A DNA stretch of 64,000 nucleotides from Amphiura filiformis. Taxonomy: Eukaryota > Echinodermata > Ophiuroidea > Amphilepidida > Amphiuridae. The position numbers and the translations under genes were made by a program. Below are positions 37,576 through 50,346 of the stretch, in pieces. The stretch's first letter is position 1; each line of letters starts with the position of its first letter. Location of the stretch: NCBI RefSeq assembly GCF_039555335.1, contig NC_092628.1, positions 73,286,713 to 73,350,712 of the forward strand. The letters run 5' to 3'. Under the pieces are notes generated by a model. That model did no database searches and was not told the DNA's origin. It was given only the letters and a program-made list of their open reading frames with translations.

Positions 37576-38440
37576 GACCCCAACTGCTAAAAAAAAAACT
37601 GCAACTGAAATAAAGAGTCTTCCCGACTAAAATTGTGAATCGTTAAATTTACCCCTATTTTTTCAGCACAGGGGTATTTTCTTTTTTGAGTGGGGTGGGG
37701 TGCAGCCCCATTTTTCAGTCTCAATTTCGTAATAATTTTTGCCGAATTTTATTGCATTATGACATCGCGGTGGGTGTACCACTTGTGTGTGGGTGTACCA
37801 CTTGCGTGTGTGTGGGTGGAGCTGTACTTTTACTTGCTATCATTTTGTGTAGTCCATGATACCAATAAACATGAGGGGCCGCGCTCATACAGCAATGCAC
37901 ATTTAGGCCTACCACATTCAGGCCTATACGACTTGGGTGCATCATTTTGAACCACTCCTACTAGCATTGGCGTAGTGTCATCACGTCATATGGGCACCGA
38001 TTTGAAAGACCCACAGCTTGTGCCCCCAATTAGTCCGATACCTCCCCCGTCATGATCGGTGACCCCACGATGACGCACGTATAATGCCTCTGCCCACTTG
38101 ACCCCGACTGCAGACAGGAAAGGACGCCCCACCCCCTGCGTACGCCACTGCTATTATAGGTCTATACCCTGTTTTGGCGAACTTGCCCAATAACCCATTA
38201 TTTTCTACGTTCTACCCGACTGTGACCCCAATTTTTTTTACCCGCATGACCCTTTTTTCAAAAGTTTACCCACTGACCCCTGTTTTTTCAAACTTTTCTA
38301 CACTTTTGTTTTTGGTGGACTACAAAAACATTAAATTTGGCTGATGTGTAAACATTTGTACAAAAATGAAAAAAAAAATTAAAGGGGTATTATACAAAAA
38401 ATGTAGGTGTAAAGGACAACATACATGAAATATTGAGTTC
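37576..38440. other. mostly unrecognised; weak MITE-like ends at 37962-38149
   Basis: CATTGGCGTAG and GTACGCCACTG form a short inverted pair around a C-rich interior, similar to other GGCGTAG-ended hAT-like MITEs here, but the flanking 8 bp do not match exactly. No gene seen. Confidence 0.35.
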
Positions 38441-38446
38441 CCAAAG

Positions 38447-38826
38447 GGGCTGTGCAATAATGAGCTGGGGGAATTTCCAAATGGTGCGCAAAAGAATGCC
38501 CCCCAACAGAATGACAAAAATCACTTGCTCCCTCTTGCTCCAAAAATCATGTGCACCCCCCCTTGCAAATGCCAAATTTTTGGGATCCCAATTTGCAAAC
38601 CTCTAAATGGTCCAGATAAATACATTTAGGATATTTAAGTGTTTCTGTACTGTTTTCATAAGCCTGTTTAGAGCATTTAATTACCACCCCATGAATGTGT
38701 GATAAAACAAAAATCTTCACAGCTTGCCAAAATTTGCTTACGCCCCCTTTCAGCTGGCCAAAAAAGTGTGTGCCCCCTCCAATTTTACCCTCCCCAAGGC
38801 TCATGATGATTATTGCACAGTCCCAA
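38447..38826. mobile_element. MITE with GGGGCTGTGCAATAAT ends
   Basis: GGGGCTGTGCAATAATGAGC at the left pairs with GATTATTGCACAGTCCC at the right. The interior carries several GCCCCC-rich segments and no coding capacity. Confidence 0.6.
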
Positions 38827-38829
38827 ACT

Positions 38830-40330
38830 TTGTTTTACAGATTTCATAACAAGAGTTAGCAGATTTAAAACAAGTTCACAGAGTTTAACATCATAAAATT
38901 GATGTTTGATTTTATTGACATATCCTGGCCCACATGGCAAATTACATGCAATAATTACAATATCAAAATAGACAAGACTAAAACTATTTAAGCAACCATA
39001 TTTTACCATATCAAATCATGTGACTGTAATTCTAGCAGTGGTGAGTTATCAGAGACTAATAAGTAATAACATGAATAACGCATTGTGCTTTGAAGGTTGG
39101 TGGATGCCAGCTGCAGGCTACACAGCTCCAACCAAAAGTTGTAAGAAATAGTTCAAACTTTTCTTCTTATATTATACTTGATACAACAAAGAGAGGAACA
39201 AAAGTATAACAATCAGATTATTGAATTTAATGATAAAAAAAGATTGTTGTACATACTACATGTATGAGAAGTGCAGAACTCTGGGTAGCAAAAACAAAAT
39301 TATATTTTAAACAAAATTAACCCCTTTCCTGGACTGTATGAACATGATGAAACTGAAAATTTGTTTCATACACATACATCATGACACTTCTCTCTGGCAG
39401 ATTTGTTTCAGCAAGCCCCTGACCATTAGCATCAATCCATCTTGAAAATGTGTGTGTTTGGGGGGGGGGGGTCAATCTACCGAAAGTTGAGACACATTCC
39501 CTCTGGGATTGACATCTATGCCTTCAACAAATATTGATCCCTCCTACCAAAAGGATGTGAAGCAAACACAAAATACTTTCAACATCATTCGCAAAAGATT
39601 AGAAAAGTTCACCAGAAAACTTTAAAATGTCAGGTTATATCAAGGGCATAAAACATTTTCATAACATTCAACCTGTTCAACTAAATTTTTAAGTTACTCC
39701 CAAAATATTGTAACGTAATGGCATTTAGTGCTGAGGTAGACTTCTCCGTAGTCCATTTTGCATACACTGGCTAATACATTTAAGCATAAAACACTGATTT
39801 GTATTAATTTGTGAGCAATTGATAGATTTTCACATCTGATATTTTCAGTGACCGTACTCCCTCAGTTTGTTAGCTTCCAAGTGGACTACTTACTTTGACT
39901 TGCGGTTAAGATTCTTAACACGGGACTCTATCCCAATTTCTGGCCTAACTAAAATTGGCCATGATGTAATGCATCTTTAAATGGATCTGGCTTGTGATTG
40001 GTCGCCCAGATCTTGCTATGGTTTAAATCCTGCGGGCATGTGACATTACCATAAACTACATCGTACACAGCAATCTATAGAATTTGCGGCACGTTTGATC
40101 TGGCGCAGAGGTGTGTATGAACGTACATTTAGCGCGTCTTACTACCATGTTTGGTACATGCGATTAAATTGGATTGATAAACAAGTATGATTGACAGTGT
40201 GTTTTAGAGAGCAAAGTCCCGGGGTAAAGTTCTGCTTAAAAGTCAAAGTACATAGTCAGGTTTTCGCGATCAATAAACTGGTAGATTCCAAAATCAGAAT
40301 TGTTCAATATGACGTGAGCAATTATAATTA
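38830..40330. other. no gene; fragment of the CCCAGCAAACAC family at 39557-39665
   Basis: AAGCAAACACAAAATACTTT and neighbouring words match the left part of the element at 40332 but lack a right end. The remainder is unrecognised. Confidence 0.45.
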
Positions 40331-40331
40331 T

Positions 40332-40897
40332 CCCAGCAAACACAAAACGTTTTCGACATCATTCGCAAAAGGTTATAAAAGGTTGTCAGAAAACGTTTAA
40401 ATGTCGGGGTATAAAAATGTTTTAATAACATTCCAAAAACATTTTTGGAAAACTTGGTACAAATCATTCTAAACAAAATGTTCTTTTGGGGTTGAAAAAA
40501 TATTTTGCAAAAATCTTTTCCCAAAATATTTACAATAACATTTTTAAAATGTTTTCACAACATTTATATAACCCGACATTTAAATGTTATTAAAACATTT
40601 TGTAAAAACATTTTAAGAACATTTCTGTGTTTGCTGGGTGCAAATATTTTAACATTATGTTATTTAAGTGTTGACAAACTATTTGGCCAAAAATGTATGC
40701 AAAAATAGTTTACAATGAAATTTCGAATACATTTTAAAAATATTGTTGTAGTGTGTTTTCATACAAAACGTTTTAAAACGATTTCATGACCTTAATATAA
40801 CCCGACATTTTTATGTTATTAAAACGTTTTTATCTAAACCAAAACCCAAAATATGACTATTTTAAAACGTTTTAAAAACGTTTTTGTGTTTGCTGGG
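40332..40897. mobile_element. CCCAGCAAACAC-ended MITE, copy 2
   Basis: It has the same termini as 29724-30219, flanked here by AT on both sides. It keeps about 70 bp near the left end that copy 1 lacks, and shows the same internal GTGTTTGCTGGG ending at 40638. Confidence 0.85.
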
Positions 40898-41094
40898 ATG
40901 CAAGATATGTTGCATTCAATATAATTTATATTGTCACTGATCATCTAATTATATAAACACTTTATGACCATTTTACTATTGAACACTTAAATTCTAATAA
41001 ACATCAGTATAATTTTGAGTTCAACGGAATGCGTTCGTCATGATTAATACAACAGATTTTGTATCAAAATTCGACTATGTCTAGTGCTGAGGAA

Positions 41095-41215
41095 ATATTT
41101 TGACATTTCAAAAATGTTGTTGTAGTGTTTTCATACAAAACGTTTTATATATAATATGAAAACGTTTTTATAACATTTAATGTTAAAAAGTTTTTACCAA
41201 AACCCAACAGATACA
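41095..41215. mobile_element. internal fragment of the CCCAGCAAACAC family
   Basis: GTTGTAGTGTTTTCATACAAAACGTTTT and ACCAAAACCCAA match the interior of copies 1 and 2. No termini remain. Confidence 0.6.
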
Positions 41216-42340
41216 TTGTAGAATCTAATCTATTTGTGCAGTGTCTGCAGAGTTTGCAAGTTTCACAAGTTTCAGTTAAAGTGAAGGGGATGCACTATAT
41301 TGATGCCTGTTAATCCTATCTTTAGTGAGTGTGTGAACATGCCTAACGTCCAAATGACTTGACCGATAACAGGAAAATACATAGTGACATCATACACATA
41401 GTGTCACCTCTTGAAATTTTGTGGCTGTGAAGCGATTCATAGAATTGGGATGGTAGATGTTTATTGCCATCAGTCATTACTTTCACAAGTCTCCAGCACT
41501 GTTTTTATTATCTGTACAAGTTCTTGTTCAAGATGCGAAGAAAACTGCAGGTGAGCTTGTTGGCAGTGAGATTTGGACTGCATACATGTACGAAGTCCAC
41601 AAGTCCTTTGTATCCCAAAGTTATGTATTATGTGTGCACTGTGGGAAAAACAACACAACATTACATAGAAAAGTTAGTTTCAAAATTTTCAAAAGTGCAT
41701 TTCTTTTGGGATTGAAATGCAGGTTTTCACATAATTTCTAAACAATTTTGAGATTGTTATGCAAGACATGTTTTAAATCTGGTGTTGTTGCAAGAAAGTT
41801 GTATCTGCACTTTCATTTTACACAAGAAGCATTTTTGTGTTTTACCATGAAAATTACAATGGATGAAATTACAGACATTTGATTCAGTATTTGTTCTGAC
41901 CATTAAGTTCTGAGTGCAGAATAAAGATAATATGATACAATATAAAATATGCCCATTAACACCTGTTTCTGAATCCATTAATGACTATACTTCACCAAAT
42001 ATGAGTTCCTTGCACTAACCCGACAATAAAAGTGTGCGAAAAGATTTTAAAAATTCAAATAACTAAAATAACTAAAATGAAAAACACATACATACACCGC
42101 TATGTGATCCCCCATATGGGGATACTGTTTAGGACTATGCAAAGGGGGAACAGTCAAACATTAATTAACTGGGGGCATTGCACAAATTATTCACAATTTT
42201 GATCATTTAGCCTATCAAACAGGGACACATTTTTGATCACCAAAGAGGACATGGGGATGGTCTTCAGTTCCCAAGAGGTCCCCATTTGGAATTTAAGGTC
42301 GGATGAATACTTTCAATGTAAAGATAAAGATAATTAAGTT
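41216..42340. other. no recognised feature
   Basis: Short open frames on both strands around 41457-41741 have no family resemblance. Confidence 0.4.
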
Positions 42341-42345
42341 TGAGT

Positions 42346-42660
42346 AGTCATGTTAGCTCAAACGATAAGGCGTTCAACTATGGTGCGAGAGGTTGTGGGT
42401 TCGAACCCTGGTGGTGGTTTAGTATGCTCTTTCCCCTGGACAAGGAACTTACTGCTAATTGTCTCATTGTAACTGGTCCAAAAGTGAGCTGATCCTGGTT
42501 GTGAAGGTCATTTGTGGTATGTCAAGACTGTGCGCTATTGAAGTCGCAAATTCCCCGAGTTATTTTATGGTTTATTGAATGATGTAGGGCAGTAGTGGTC
42601 AGCGACAACCTGTAAAGTGTGCTGAGTGTTGTGGATCAACGTCTAGGCATTGTGCCAGTA
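42346..42660 (+). mobile_element. tRNA-derived SINE
   Basis: The head has an A-box-like TTAGCTCAAACGATAAGG and a perfect B box GGTTCGAACCC (about 42398). The expected anticodon stem does not pair, so it is not a functional tRNA. A non-tRNA body follows to about 42660, with GTAAAGTGTGCTGAGTGTTG near its end. Confidence 0.65.
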
Positions 42661-42710
42661 CGTGTTTGCAAAATTAATGATAATTTTAAGTACTTTTTCA
42701 CCACTTACCT

Positions 42711-42830
42711 AAAGCTGTGTTGTGCCATGCAAAACCTCTTACATAATGCCAAACCAAACAGTGCCAAACCAAAAGCTGTGTTGTGCCATGCAAAACCTCT
42801 TCAATACATAATGCCAAACCAAACAGAAGT
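42711..42830 (+). repeat. two-copy tandem duplication, about 62 bp
   Basis: AAGCTGTGTTGTGCCATGCA then AAACCTCTT and AATGCCAAACCAAACAG occur twice in succession. Confidence 0.85.
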
Positions 42831-43139
42831 CATGAACAAATCCCTGGAAGAAAAACAAATTGCACATGTAAACAGAACAATCCTTTCTAGTTGAAAGAAT
42901 ACTTTCTTCATTACTTATTTTAGTAAACTAGGTTGCTTTTCTTCCCCATAAAATCTAACTAAACTCGACTTGACCCAGAATACTTTTAAAATGTATTCTT
43001 CTTCCCCGGTCTTCTTCCTGGCATGACTTTTTCTTGCGACTTACCCAACCTGACCGAGTCCATAGTTGCAGTATGCATTTGTTAGAGACTGCCATTACAT
43101 GATCAGTGCACAGGTCACTGGTAAAAACCCTATCCATCG

Positions 43140-43690
43140 CCAGTTATCAGTGCTCTTACTCGAGAACTCTAGCTTGGAATTTACATTAAAAAAAAAAAAA
43201 TTTGCAACACAAAATCATTTTAAATATTCTGTTGATCTTTAAATCTGGATTACCGTATTCATTCCAATAAACGCCCATGCCCCAATAAGCGCCCACTAAG
43301 GGTATTTTCAATTTGCTAAAGGGTACCATTAATGTTGAAGTGACAGATAGATGTAGTCCTGCAGCTATTTCACTGTATCAACAAGTCCTGCAGAAACTTG
43401 CAATACATTTTCTACTCAGAAAAGCTACTAGAACGTCTCGGGACCCTTTTATAATAATACGAAAATTTGTCTTTAATAAACAAACGCCCCTTAATTATTA
43501 GGAAAAAATAGGTAAACAAGGTAAAAAATAAGCGCCCATCCAAACTGACTTTGTTAAGCGCCCTGGGCGCTTATTGGAATGAATACGGTAGTTATTTTGA
43601 TGTGTCAACTGTATCTGTTAGAGCAAAGGTTGCCTATTTCAGACAGTGTCATTTTTGATCACTCCCAGAGTAGCTAAATTCTCAGACAGG
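43140..43690. mobile_element. second copy of the 33.2-kb element, split by a MITE
   Basis: TACTCGAGAACTCTAGCTT on the left and TGTGTCAAC...AAGGTTGCC...CAGACAGT on the right align with the interior of 33215-33703. The alignment is interrupted exactly by the MITE at 43253-43588. Confidence 0.55.
43253..43588. mobile_element. MITE with CCGTATTCATTCCAATAA ends
   Basis: CCGTATTCATTCCAATAAAC at the left and TTATTGGAATGAATACGG at the right are inverted and flanked by TA on both sides. GCGCCC-rich sub-terminal repeats (AAGCGCCCA) lie inside both ends. A 62-codon frame inside is not conserved with anything I know. Confidence 0.88.
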
Positions 43691-44720
43691 CTTGATGAGA
43701 TATATACAAGTACCAACTCCAACAAATTTGACAATAAAAATAGTTTTAGTTTCCGGGCAGAGGCCCCCAGAATATGGTTCAAATGAAATTTCAACCATTT
43801 GGGGGGGGGGGGGGCATAACTTGTTAAGAAGCAAGATACGAATTTGAAATCTACACCCAAAAAAATCCTAAGTACAGCATTTTAATGTTCTAGGGGGTGT
43901 AGTTTGGGAGAAATGCCCGCTTACAGTTGGACATTCACGCGACGACACACTTTTCATGCCAAACCCCATAAATTTCAAATTGACGCTGTGCGAAAACAAA
44001 ACAGAGTTAGAGGCTCAAATTTTCAGGTTTTTCATTTCTCAGTGATATCTATTAATACCGAAACCACAAACAAAACACATGAGGTATGGTGTATACCCCT
44101 TGTTGAATTGGCATGGAATGACCCACCCAGTTGAAGAAACATTAATGTAACATGAACTGATCCAATTGAAAGCAGCACCGCGCGGGTCCCCGCTAGATGA
44201 GTAAATGGGAGCGATCACTAAAACAGGAATTACTGAAAAGGTAGAATCATTGAAAAGGTAAATTTTATATTTCTAAACCTGTCACTTCTTGCATTTCCAT
44301 TTTCTTTTCTGTTTCTTCTACATGAGCCTAGTTTGTTTCCATTTAAAAAATGCTATGTAGCTTGTGATTTTCCATGTCCATGTTATTAATCTATTTAGGC
44401 CTAACCCCATTCCCATTATTTTCTAAATCTACCCTTTCTTATATGTTTCCCTTTTAGCTTTTTTTTATTTGCTGCTATAGCTTGTGATTTCATGTTTCCT
44501 TCAGTTGTTATTTATAAGTAATTTTCCCTGATTAGTTTCTAATTTTAGCTTTTTTCTTACGTTTCCTGATTAGTTTCCTTCTTTACTTTGCTCCCGTTTC
44601 ATTCAGTTACTGTAACCATAACCCATATAATACCCGTACCTTTTTTTGTCTTTCTTTTTCTTTTGTTTTTTATTCATTTAGCTCCAGTCTTCTATATAGA
44701 TCTATTTTGTTCCCATTTTT
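43691..44720. other. no gene; T-rich tracts
   Basis: A run of fourteen G lies at about 43801. From 44330 the sequence is T-rich, with repeated AGCTTGTGATTTTC-like words that recur at 45370-45600. Confidence 0.45.
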
Positions 44721-44726
44721 TAATAT

Positions 44727-45358
44727 GTGGCTGGACGCGGCGAATCAGCCGTAAACTCGGCAAACTTCATTTCGAGCTACAGGTGAAAATATATGCAAAT
44801 CTCATATTTTGGCGAAGTTGAGATTTTTGCAGATTTGAAATGTTTAAGCTTTCTTCTAAACACCTACAAAGTTTTATTTTAAAGATATAAGTGGAAATAT
44901 GAAATAATCTACATTTTTTGAGGCCCATCTGATGAAAAAAATCCAAAATAGATGAAACAAACATACAACAGTGCTTAATTAACAGCTCAATAAATATGCA
45001 AAACAATAAAATATCAGTCTCAATCTTGTTTTATTATTGTAATAATACCCATAACGTGTCTGTGTAAAATTTGAAGCAATTAGGATGTAAGGAACATACT
45101 GGTTACTATGGAAATATGCTGGTTTTCATTTCAAAAATGGTCATTTTACTTCCCTAACTTTGAACGCGTTGAACGCGTTTTTCTCGGTTTCGCGTTTTGA
45201 TTCATGACAACCTATAACAAGCCATAACTTCGCTTCTGATTGTCATATGAAGTTCATTAAAGTGTCATTTTAATCCCTGAAACATGCTCTTTGCAAATAT
45301 GTAAAAAGGTAAAAATTACTAGAGGGGGACTTTACGGCTTATTCGAGGTGTCCAGGCA
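44727..45358. mobile_element. inverted-end element, about 630 bp
   Basis: TGGCTGGACGCGGCGAATCA then GCCGTAAA at the left pairs with TTTACGGCTTATTCGAGGTG then TCCAGGCA at the right, about 28 bp with a few mismatches. The T-rich flanks on each side are similar to each other. No transposase is encoded. Confidence 0.65.
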
Positions 45359-45805
45359 CATATATGCTGCTTAGCTTGTGATTTTCTGTTTCCATGTTAT
45401 TTATTTATTGAACCCCTTTCCCATGCATTGTTTTATAAATCTACCCTTTCTTACATTTCTCCTTTTAGCTTTGGCTTTTTCTTTCTACATATTTTGTTCC
45501 CATTTTTTCATATTTCCTGCTTAGCATGTGATTTCCCGTTTGTATGTTATCTATTTAAATCTGTTCTATTTTAGCTTCTTTGTTTACATGAATTATTTAT
45601 TCTTTCATTTTTAGCTTCCTTCCTTCCTCCCGTAACCTCATGATTTATATCATCTTGGCGGGTAATCTCTTAACCAAATCCTGTACCATATTGGGCCTAA
45701 TCCACAACCCTGTACCCACAACCCATCCATAATTGGCCCGATAGCAGGCCTACCTTTTCAGTTTTGTCTCCTTTCTTTTCTTTTCTATTTCTCTGGCACG
45801 GGCGT

Positions 45806-45968
45806 CAGTGTTCGAAATATGCCTCAAAAAGTTACAGGCCAGCCGGGCTTGACCTTAAAAAGTTACCGGCCAGCCGGGCCGGCAACTAGATGCCAGTCAG
45901 AAAAGTTACCGGCCAGGCCAAAAAGTTACAGGCCAATGGCCGGCTGACCGGCCCTATTTCGAACGCTG
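45806..45968. mobile_element. short hAT-type MITE
   Basis: The ends CAGTGTTCGAAATA and TATTTCGAACGCTG are inverted. The flanking octamers are ACGGGCGT and ACGGGCGG, a 7 of 8 match expected of an aged hAT target duplication. The interior is five or so AAAAGTTACMGGCCAG repeats. Confidence 0.85.
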
Positions 45969-45976
45969 ACGGGCGG

Positions 45977-47385
45977 GTACATATTATGCACCCCGTACGT
46001 GCACGTCACATCGCTCAGTACGCCGACGTACTAATGCCAACGCGCTGCCAGTTAGTTACGGTACACGCTACCATTGAGTTTTGACAACAAAAAATCCCGG
46101 GAAAAATCCTGGTTTTAACTTCACTGATTTTGAGGCCAATTCTTGGTCTTGGATGTTTTCAATGTGCAATGTATTTCCCGTAGATTCCTCAATCTCCCGT
46201 ATGAATTTGGCTGTAAAACTAAACGACAATTCATAGGCATAGAATAAATAATGAAATTCACGCGACGTAGCCTTAACCTATTGGCTGCCACCTTTGGTGC
46301 AGTGGCGGAAAATGGGGCGTGTAGCTCTGCGTAGGGAAGAAAAGCTCGTAAGATCATTCTGGGACACCCTGTATGTTGTTCCGCATCTAGATAGCCTGAA
46401 TCATTTCTTGGCCACCTCGCAGTTGGCAGAAAACAGGGCAATGTTGCTCTGCGTATGGTTTTTGAATGGAAATATTACTATGCGGTTCACACTGTCCTTA
46501 TTATTTTGGCAAAAACGAATGTCCGATAGAAAACGCGATACGCGCGTATCGTGCCTACCCACCAAAAACGACCCTTTTTACGCATTTTCATTATCGCGGA
46601 TGGTGTACATGTACAGGCCACAATGGGAGTGACCCCCCGGGTGCAATGCTTTTGATGTTTTGATATTTTGGGAGACTGGGAGGGATCAGAACAAAAAAAT
46701 GATGGAGCCTATTCTTGACTTTGTAATATTCCTTCACCACACTGCCGTACGGCCTTATACGATGGACAGATAGCATAAGTTTGTGAATGAGGACATCGTA
46801 TAAGTTCCTTGTAGATCCCTGTACATGTATGGATGGCGGGATGGATGGGTGAAGGTTGTCAATATTATTTATGCTATATTACTATTGCAAACTTAAATCC
46901 CGGAGTCCTCAAATGTTCGAAACTTATACTGACTAGTCACATCACAACTCTTGAACTGTGTAGGCCTACGTAAAATGTGTGTTGAATTCTGAACCCTTTC
47001 CTTTATATACCATAATTTATACCCAACTCCACACAAAACTCCACTCACAGGCTCAGCACTATTAAAGCTATTAAATACACAAGGTATTGGTACCGTACAT
47101 GAGATCAGGTATATATTAAAGCCTGACTCATGCCATCCTCACAACCAATCGATGTATGTATTATATAGTACCCAAAACTCTTACCTGGGATGTCACGGGA
47201 GAAGAAAATGAAGGAAAATAAGAACCAAATTTGCTCCACACAGCTTACCGCTGCTCGATCGACCTTGTGTTTGTTTTGGTTTGGAGAACCAGCACTTCCG
47301 GGTATGTTTTACTGATATATGAAAAAATGTATCACGCCGAGTGAAAAATATAGTCCGTATATTTTAAGCAGTAAACCTGTAAAAT
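45977..47385. other. no recognised feature
   Basis: Overlapping frames on both strands (46121-46663) have no family resemblance. No other content recognised. Confidence 0.4.
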
Positions 47386-47388
47386 TAG

Positions 47389-47655
47389 GGAGCGTTCATT
47401 ATTTCCACCGGGGGGGGGGCCGGGAGAATACATGGGGGGTCAGATGGTTTTTGTCAGGCAAAAAGGGGGGGTCAGATGGTTTTTTAGTTATTGAAAGGGG
47501 GGGTCAGATGGTTTTGCATCTCAAAAACCCTGGAGCTTCCGGGGGCTTCGCCCCCTGGACCCCCATCTGGATCATTGCCCCTGGACCCATGACCATTAGA
47601 TGTGCGCTTTGCATGGCGGCCGACACTTTGGTCCTAGTCCGGACTTAAGTTGGGC
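47389..47655. mobile_element. G-rich MITE, left end intact
   Basis: It begins GGGAGCGTTCATTATTTCCA then CCGG after TTA, and has three GGGGGTCAGATGGTTTT units. A palindromic GCTTCCGGGGGCTTCGCCCCC follows. The left end is the inverse of the right end at 50107. A 3-bp TTA flank would suit a PIF/Harbinger-type element. Confidence 0.55.
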
Positions 47656-48620
47656 CTCACCTGTTTTTCCCCTGCCACGGTGTGAATTGACATAAGTTTG
47701 CACCAAAAGTAAGTAATTTATTATAACATAATGGGTCATTGGGTAAAACATTCCAAAAAATGGAGAAAAATTCTAGATTTTGCTTCTAATTTGCCAAATG
47801 TACAATACCAATTTGCAGAATTTTGAACCATATTTCATAAATATACATGTACACTGCCATTTTCGTAATAGAGAATTAAGAATAATCAAGCTGCTGCACA
47901 GTAATGCTGTGGTCAGACTCTTCTGTGTTCTTTTACAATGAAAAGAGACAACTACACCACCCCAAACCGCTCCCCCAATACACATCCACTATCAAACCCC
48001 ACCCCACACCATCATTTCCATACCCTAGTTAAACTACAAAGACTCGCCAACCACCATGACAGTAAACTTGGGCAATGTATTCAAATACATTATAGAAAAA
48101 TCATCATCATCATCATCATAATTATAATAATACTAATTTAGAAATTCACCCTTTCAGAAATTATATTATGGTTGTGTGATGGACAAATGTGCCGGACAAA
48201 TGTGCAGACACACAAACCACAGCCACCCTAGCCCTATGGATGGGGTGTACATGTCTGTGTGCATGTTTTCTCTCTTTCAAGAGTTAAATGAATTAGAGAG
48301 TTCCATGAAAGAAATTTTAAATATTTTTATATGGTCAAAATATTAATTAATATACATGTATGTATAATTATCAATTATTTCATTAACGATAACAGTAATG
48401 ATTCTGGGAAGTGACAGATAAATCTAAATAATTTTGTGGATATGTTGGATATTATGACAACAAATTTTGAATCAAACTTGAGATCTATTTTGACATTTTT
48501 AGATAATCATTTCACATTTTACATGGATCTAATTGGACCTTCTGTGTCCAAGTTTGAGCCGAACAGATTCTGTTTGTGTCCGAGTCTGGCAAAAGTGGAC
48601 TTGAGTCTGATCGATACATC
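47656..48620. other. no gene; (ATC)n near 48100
   Basis: AT-rich sequence with a short CATCATCATCAT run at about 48100-48118. No recognised gene. Confidence 0.4.
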
Positions 48621-48622
48621 AC

Positions 48623-48900
48623 CATAGGCGTAGATCCCCCCCCAATATTTTGCCCCATACAATCATTCCCCCAATGTTGACGCTTGAATATAGGTTTCTG
48701 ACCACATATTTGCACATTTTAGCCCCAAAAGTGCAAATTTCCGCGCGCGAATTAGCTTCAAAATATCAAAATTTTTCACGCGCAAAAGGACCATAGACTT
48801 ATTTTGTCGCCAAAAGGTGCTGGATTCACTATACTTCAAGAATTTTTCCAACCCCCCCCCCCCCCCCCCCCCCATTGTCAAAAAGAAATCTATGCCACTG
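48623..48900. mobile_element. hAT-type MITE with perfect 8-bp target duplication
   Basis: CATAGGCGTAGATC at the left and GAAATCTATGCCACTG at the right are inverted. TACATCAC flanks both ends exactly (48615-48622 and 48901-48908). A long C run lies near the right end. It has no coding capacity. Confidence 0.9.
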
Positions 48901-48908
48901 TACATCAC

Positions 48909-49955
48909 TGATTTATGGTAAGATGTCACAAACTACTTTTTATTCCTTTTAATATACTGATGAAGAAGATTTTGCAACTCTTTCATTTTACACCAATTGA
49001 AAGGGGCTGTGTACTGCACCCTGCATCAACATGTATGAGAAGTTGATGCATACTTACAATTTAAGAGATTGAAAATTAATAACTCAGCTAGATAGTTCAT
49101 TAAACTCATTTGATTTTTTATATTCTGTATGATTGAATTAAATTACAACTTAAAAAATTAAATAAATTAGTTTTACAGCCATTTTAGCCTAATTACATAA
49201 AACTAATGATTTATAATAAATTTGACCCCAAGTTTCCAAACCTGCCACTTGAAAGATTGTTCTTGGTGCAAAAAAACTATAGTCGTATGGATTAATTAAA
49301 TAAATAATCCATAATAATTATTATAATATCACCTGTGGTATTGAAGTGCATGTACATGTACCCGGGACATGTACTAGCTGGAGCACAGGGTGGCAGTTTG
49401 AACCAAAAACTGTGTACATGCATGTGAAATAAATAATATTTTAGAAAAATAGATAAAACAAGTTCAAATACCCTGTGGGGTTCTACCTAGTTGAAGGTAT
49501 ATGAGGATGTGCCACAATTTTGGGGTCCTTTTCAGCGATTTTGGTATATTGATGTGTGGATATTCACCAATATTTGGAGAAAAGGGCCCAATTACTGCAA
49601 TTAGGGTAAATTTAGGTGCTTTTTGTGAAAAAATTGGTATATACTGATAGCCCGGTGGCAAAAACAGTAAAGGCATAATTTTTCAGCCTGATATGTGGCA
49701 GTGACGTGATGCGTTGAGGCAGCTGATCCCTGCGCGCATCTATTGCGCGTCATTGCGCGTGTGCATACATCAGCGCTTTAAGTGTCCACTGGCTACTTGA
49801 AGCTGTGCCTATAAATGAAATGCACACTGACATCACTGCTACATGGTGATGAAAAATGGTACAGATGCGAGAAAGTCAGCATTCAAAGGTCTGTGTGGCA
49901 CATCCCTGTAACCAAAATTACAAAGACCCCACTCCTCTGCAGCAATACTTTCTAT
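48909..49955. other. no recognised feature
   Basis: AT-rich spacer without recognisable genes. Confidence 0.4.
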
Positions 49956-49959
49956 TTTG

Positions 49960-50107
49960 GTTGGTGGGGGGGTCATATGATTTTCATGTAGCCCTAAGGG
50001 GGGGGTTATATGGTTTTTATTATCGGAGAAGGGGGGGTCATATAGTTTTCGGCAGTGACTTTCTGTCTGCTCCCGGCCCCCCCTCCGGTAGAAATAATGA
50101 ACGGTCC
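49960..50107. mobile_element. G-rich MITE, right end only
   Basis: Three GGGGGGGTCATATGRTTTT-like units are followed by CCGGTAGAAATAATGAACGG then TCCC and TTA. This is the inverse of the left end at 47389. The left terminus was not found, so the copy is truncated. Confidence 0.55.
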
Positions 50108-50142
50108 CTTACCAATTTTAAGTAATTATTTGCCAACCCCGA

Positions 50143-50222
50143 CCCAGAAAGAAGAAAGAAGGGAAGAAAGAAAAAAGAGAGAAAGAAAGAAGAAAAAAAA
50201 AAGAAGAGGAAAAAGAAAGAAT
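50143..50222 (+). repeat. 80-bp polypurine tract
   Basis: Almost pure A/G (GAAAGAAGAAAGAAGGG-type) about 290 bp upstream of the receptor start codon. It could affect promoter structure, but no function is shown. Confidence 0.85.
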
Positions 50223-50346
50223 TTTTTTTTTCTTTTCATACTTTTCGAGTTGATACTTGCGTTGCGTCGACACATTCGTCGGAACAGTCGTACATTTGTG
50301 CCTCAATTCCCAGGGAATTTACATCGCAGAGTAACCGTTTAAATAA

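Noticed and set aside
42346-42420. Functional tRNA gene
   Set aside because: The A and B boxes are present but the anticodon stem does not pair, and a SINE body follows directly.
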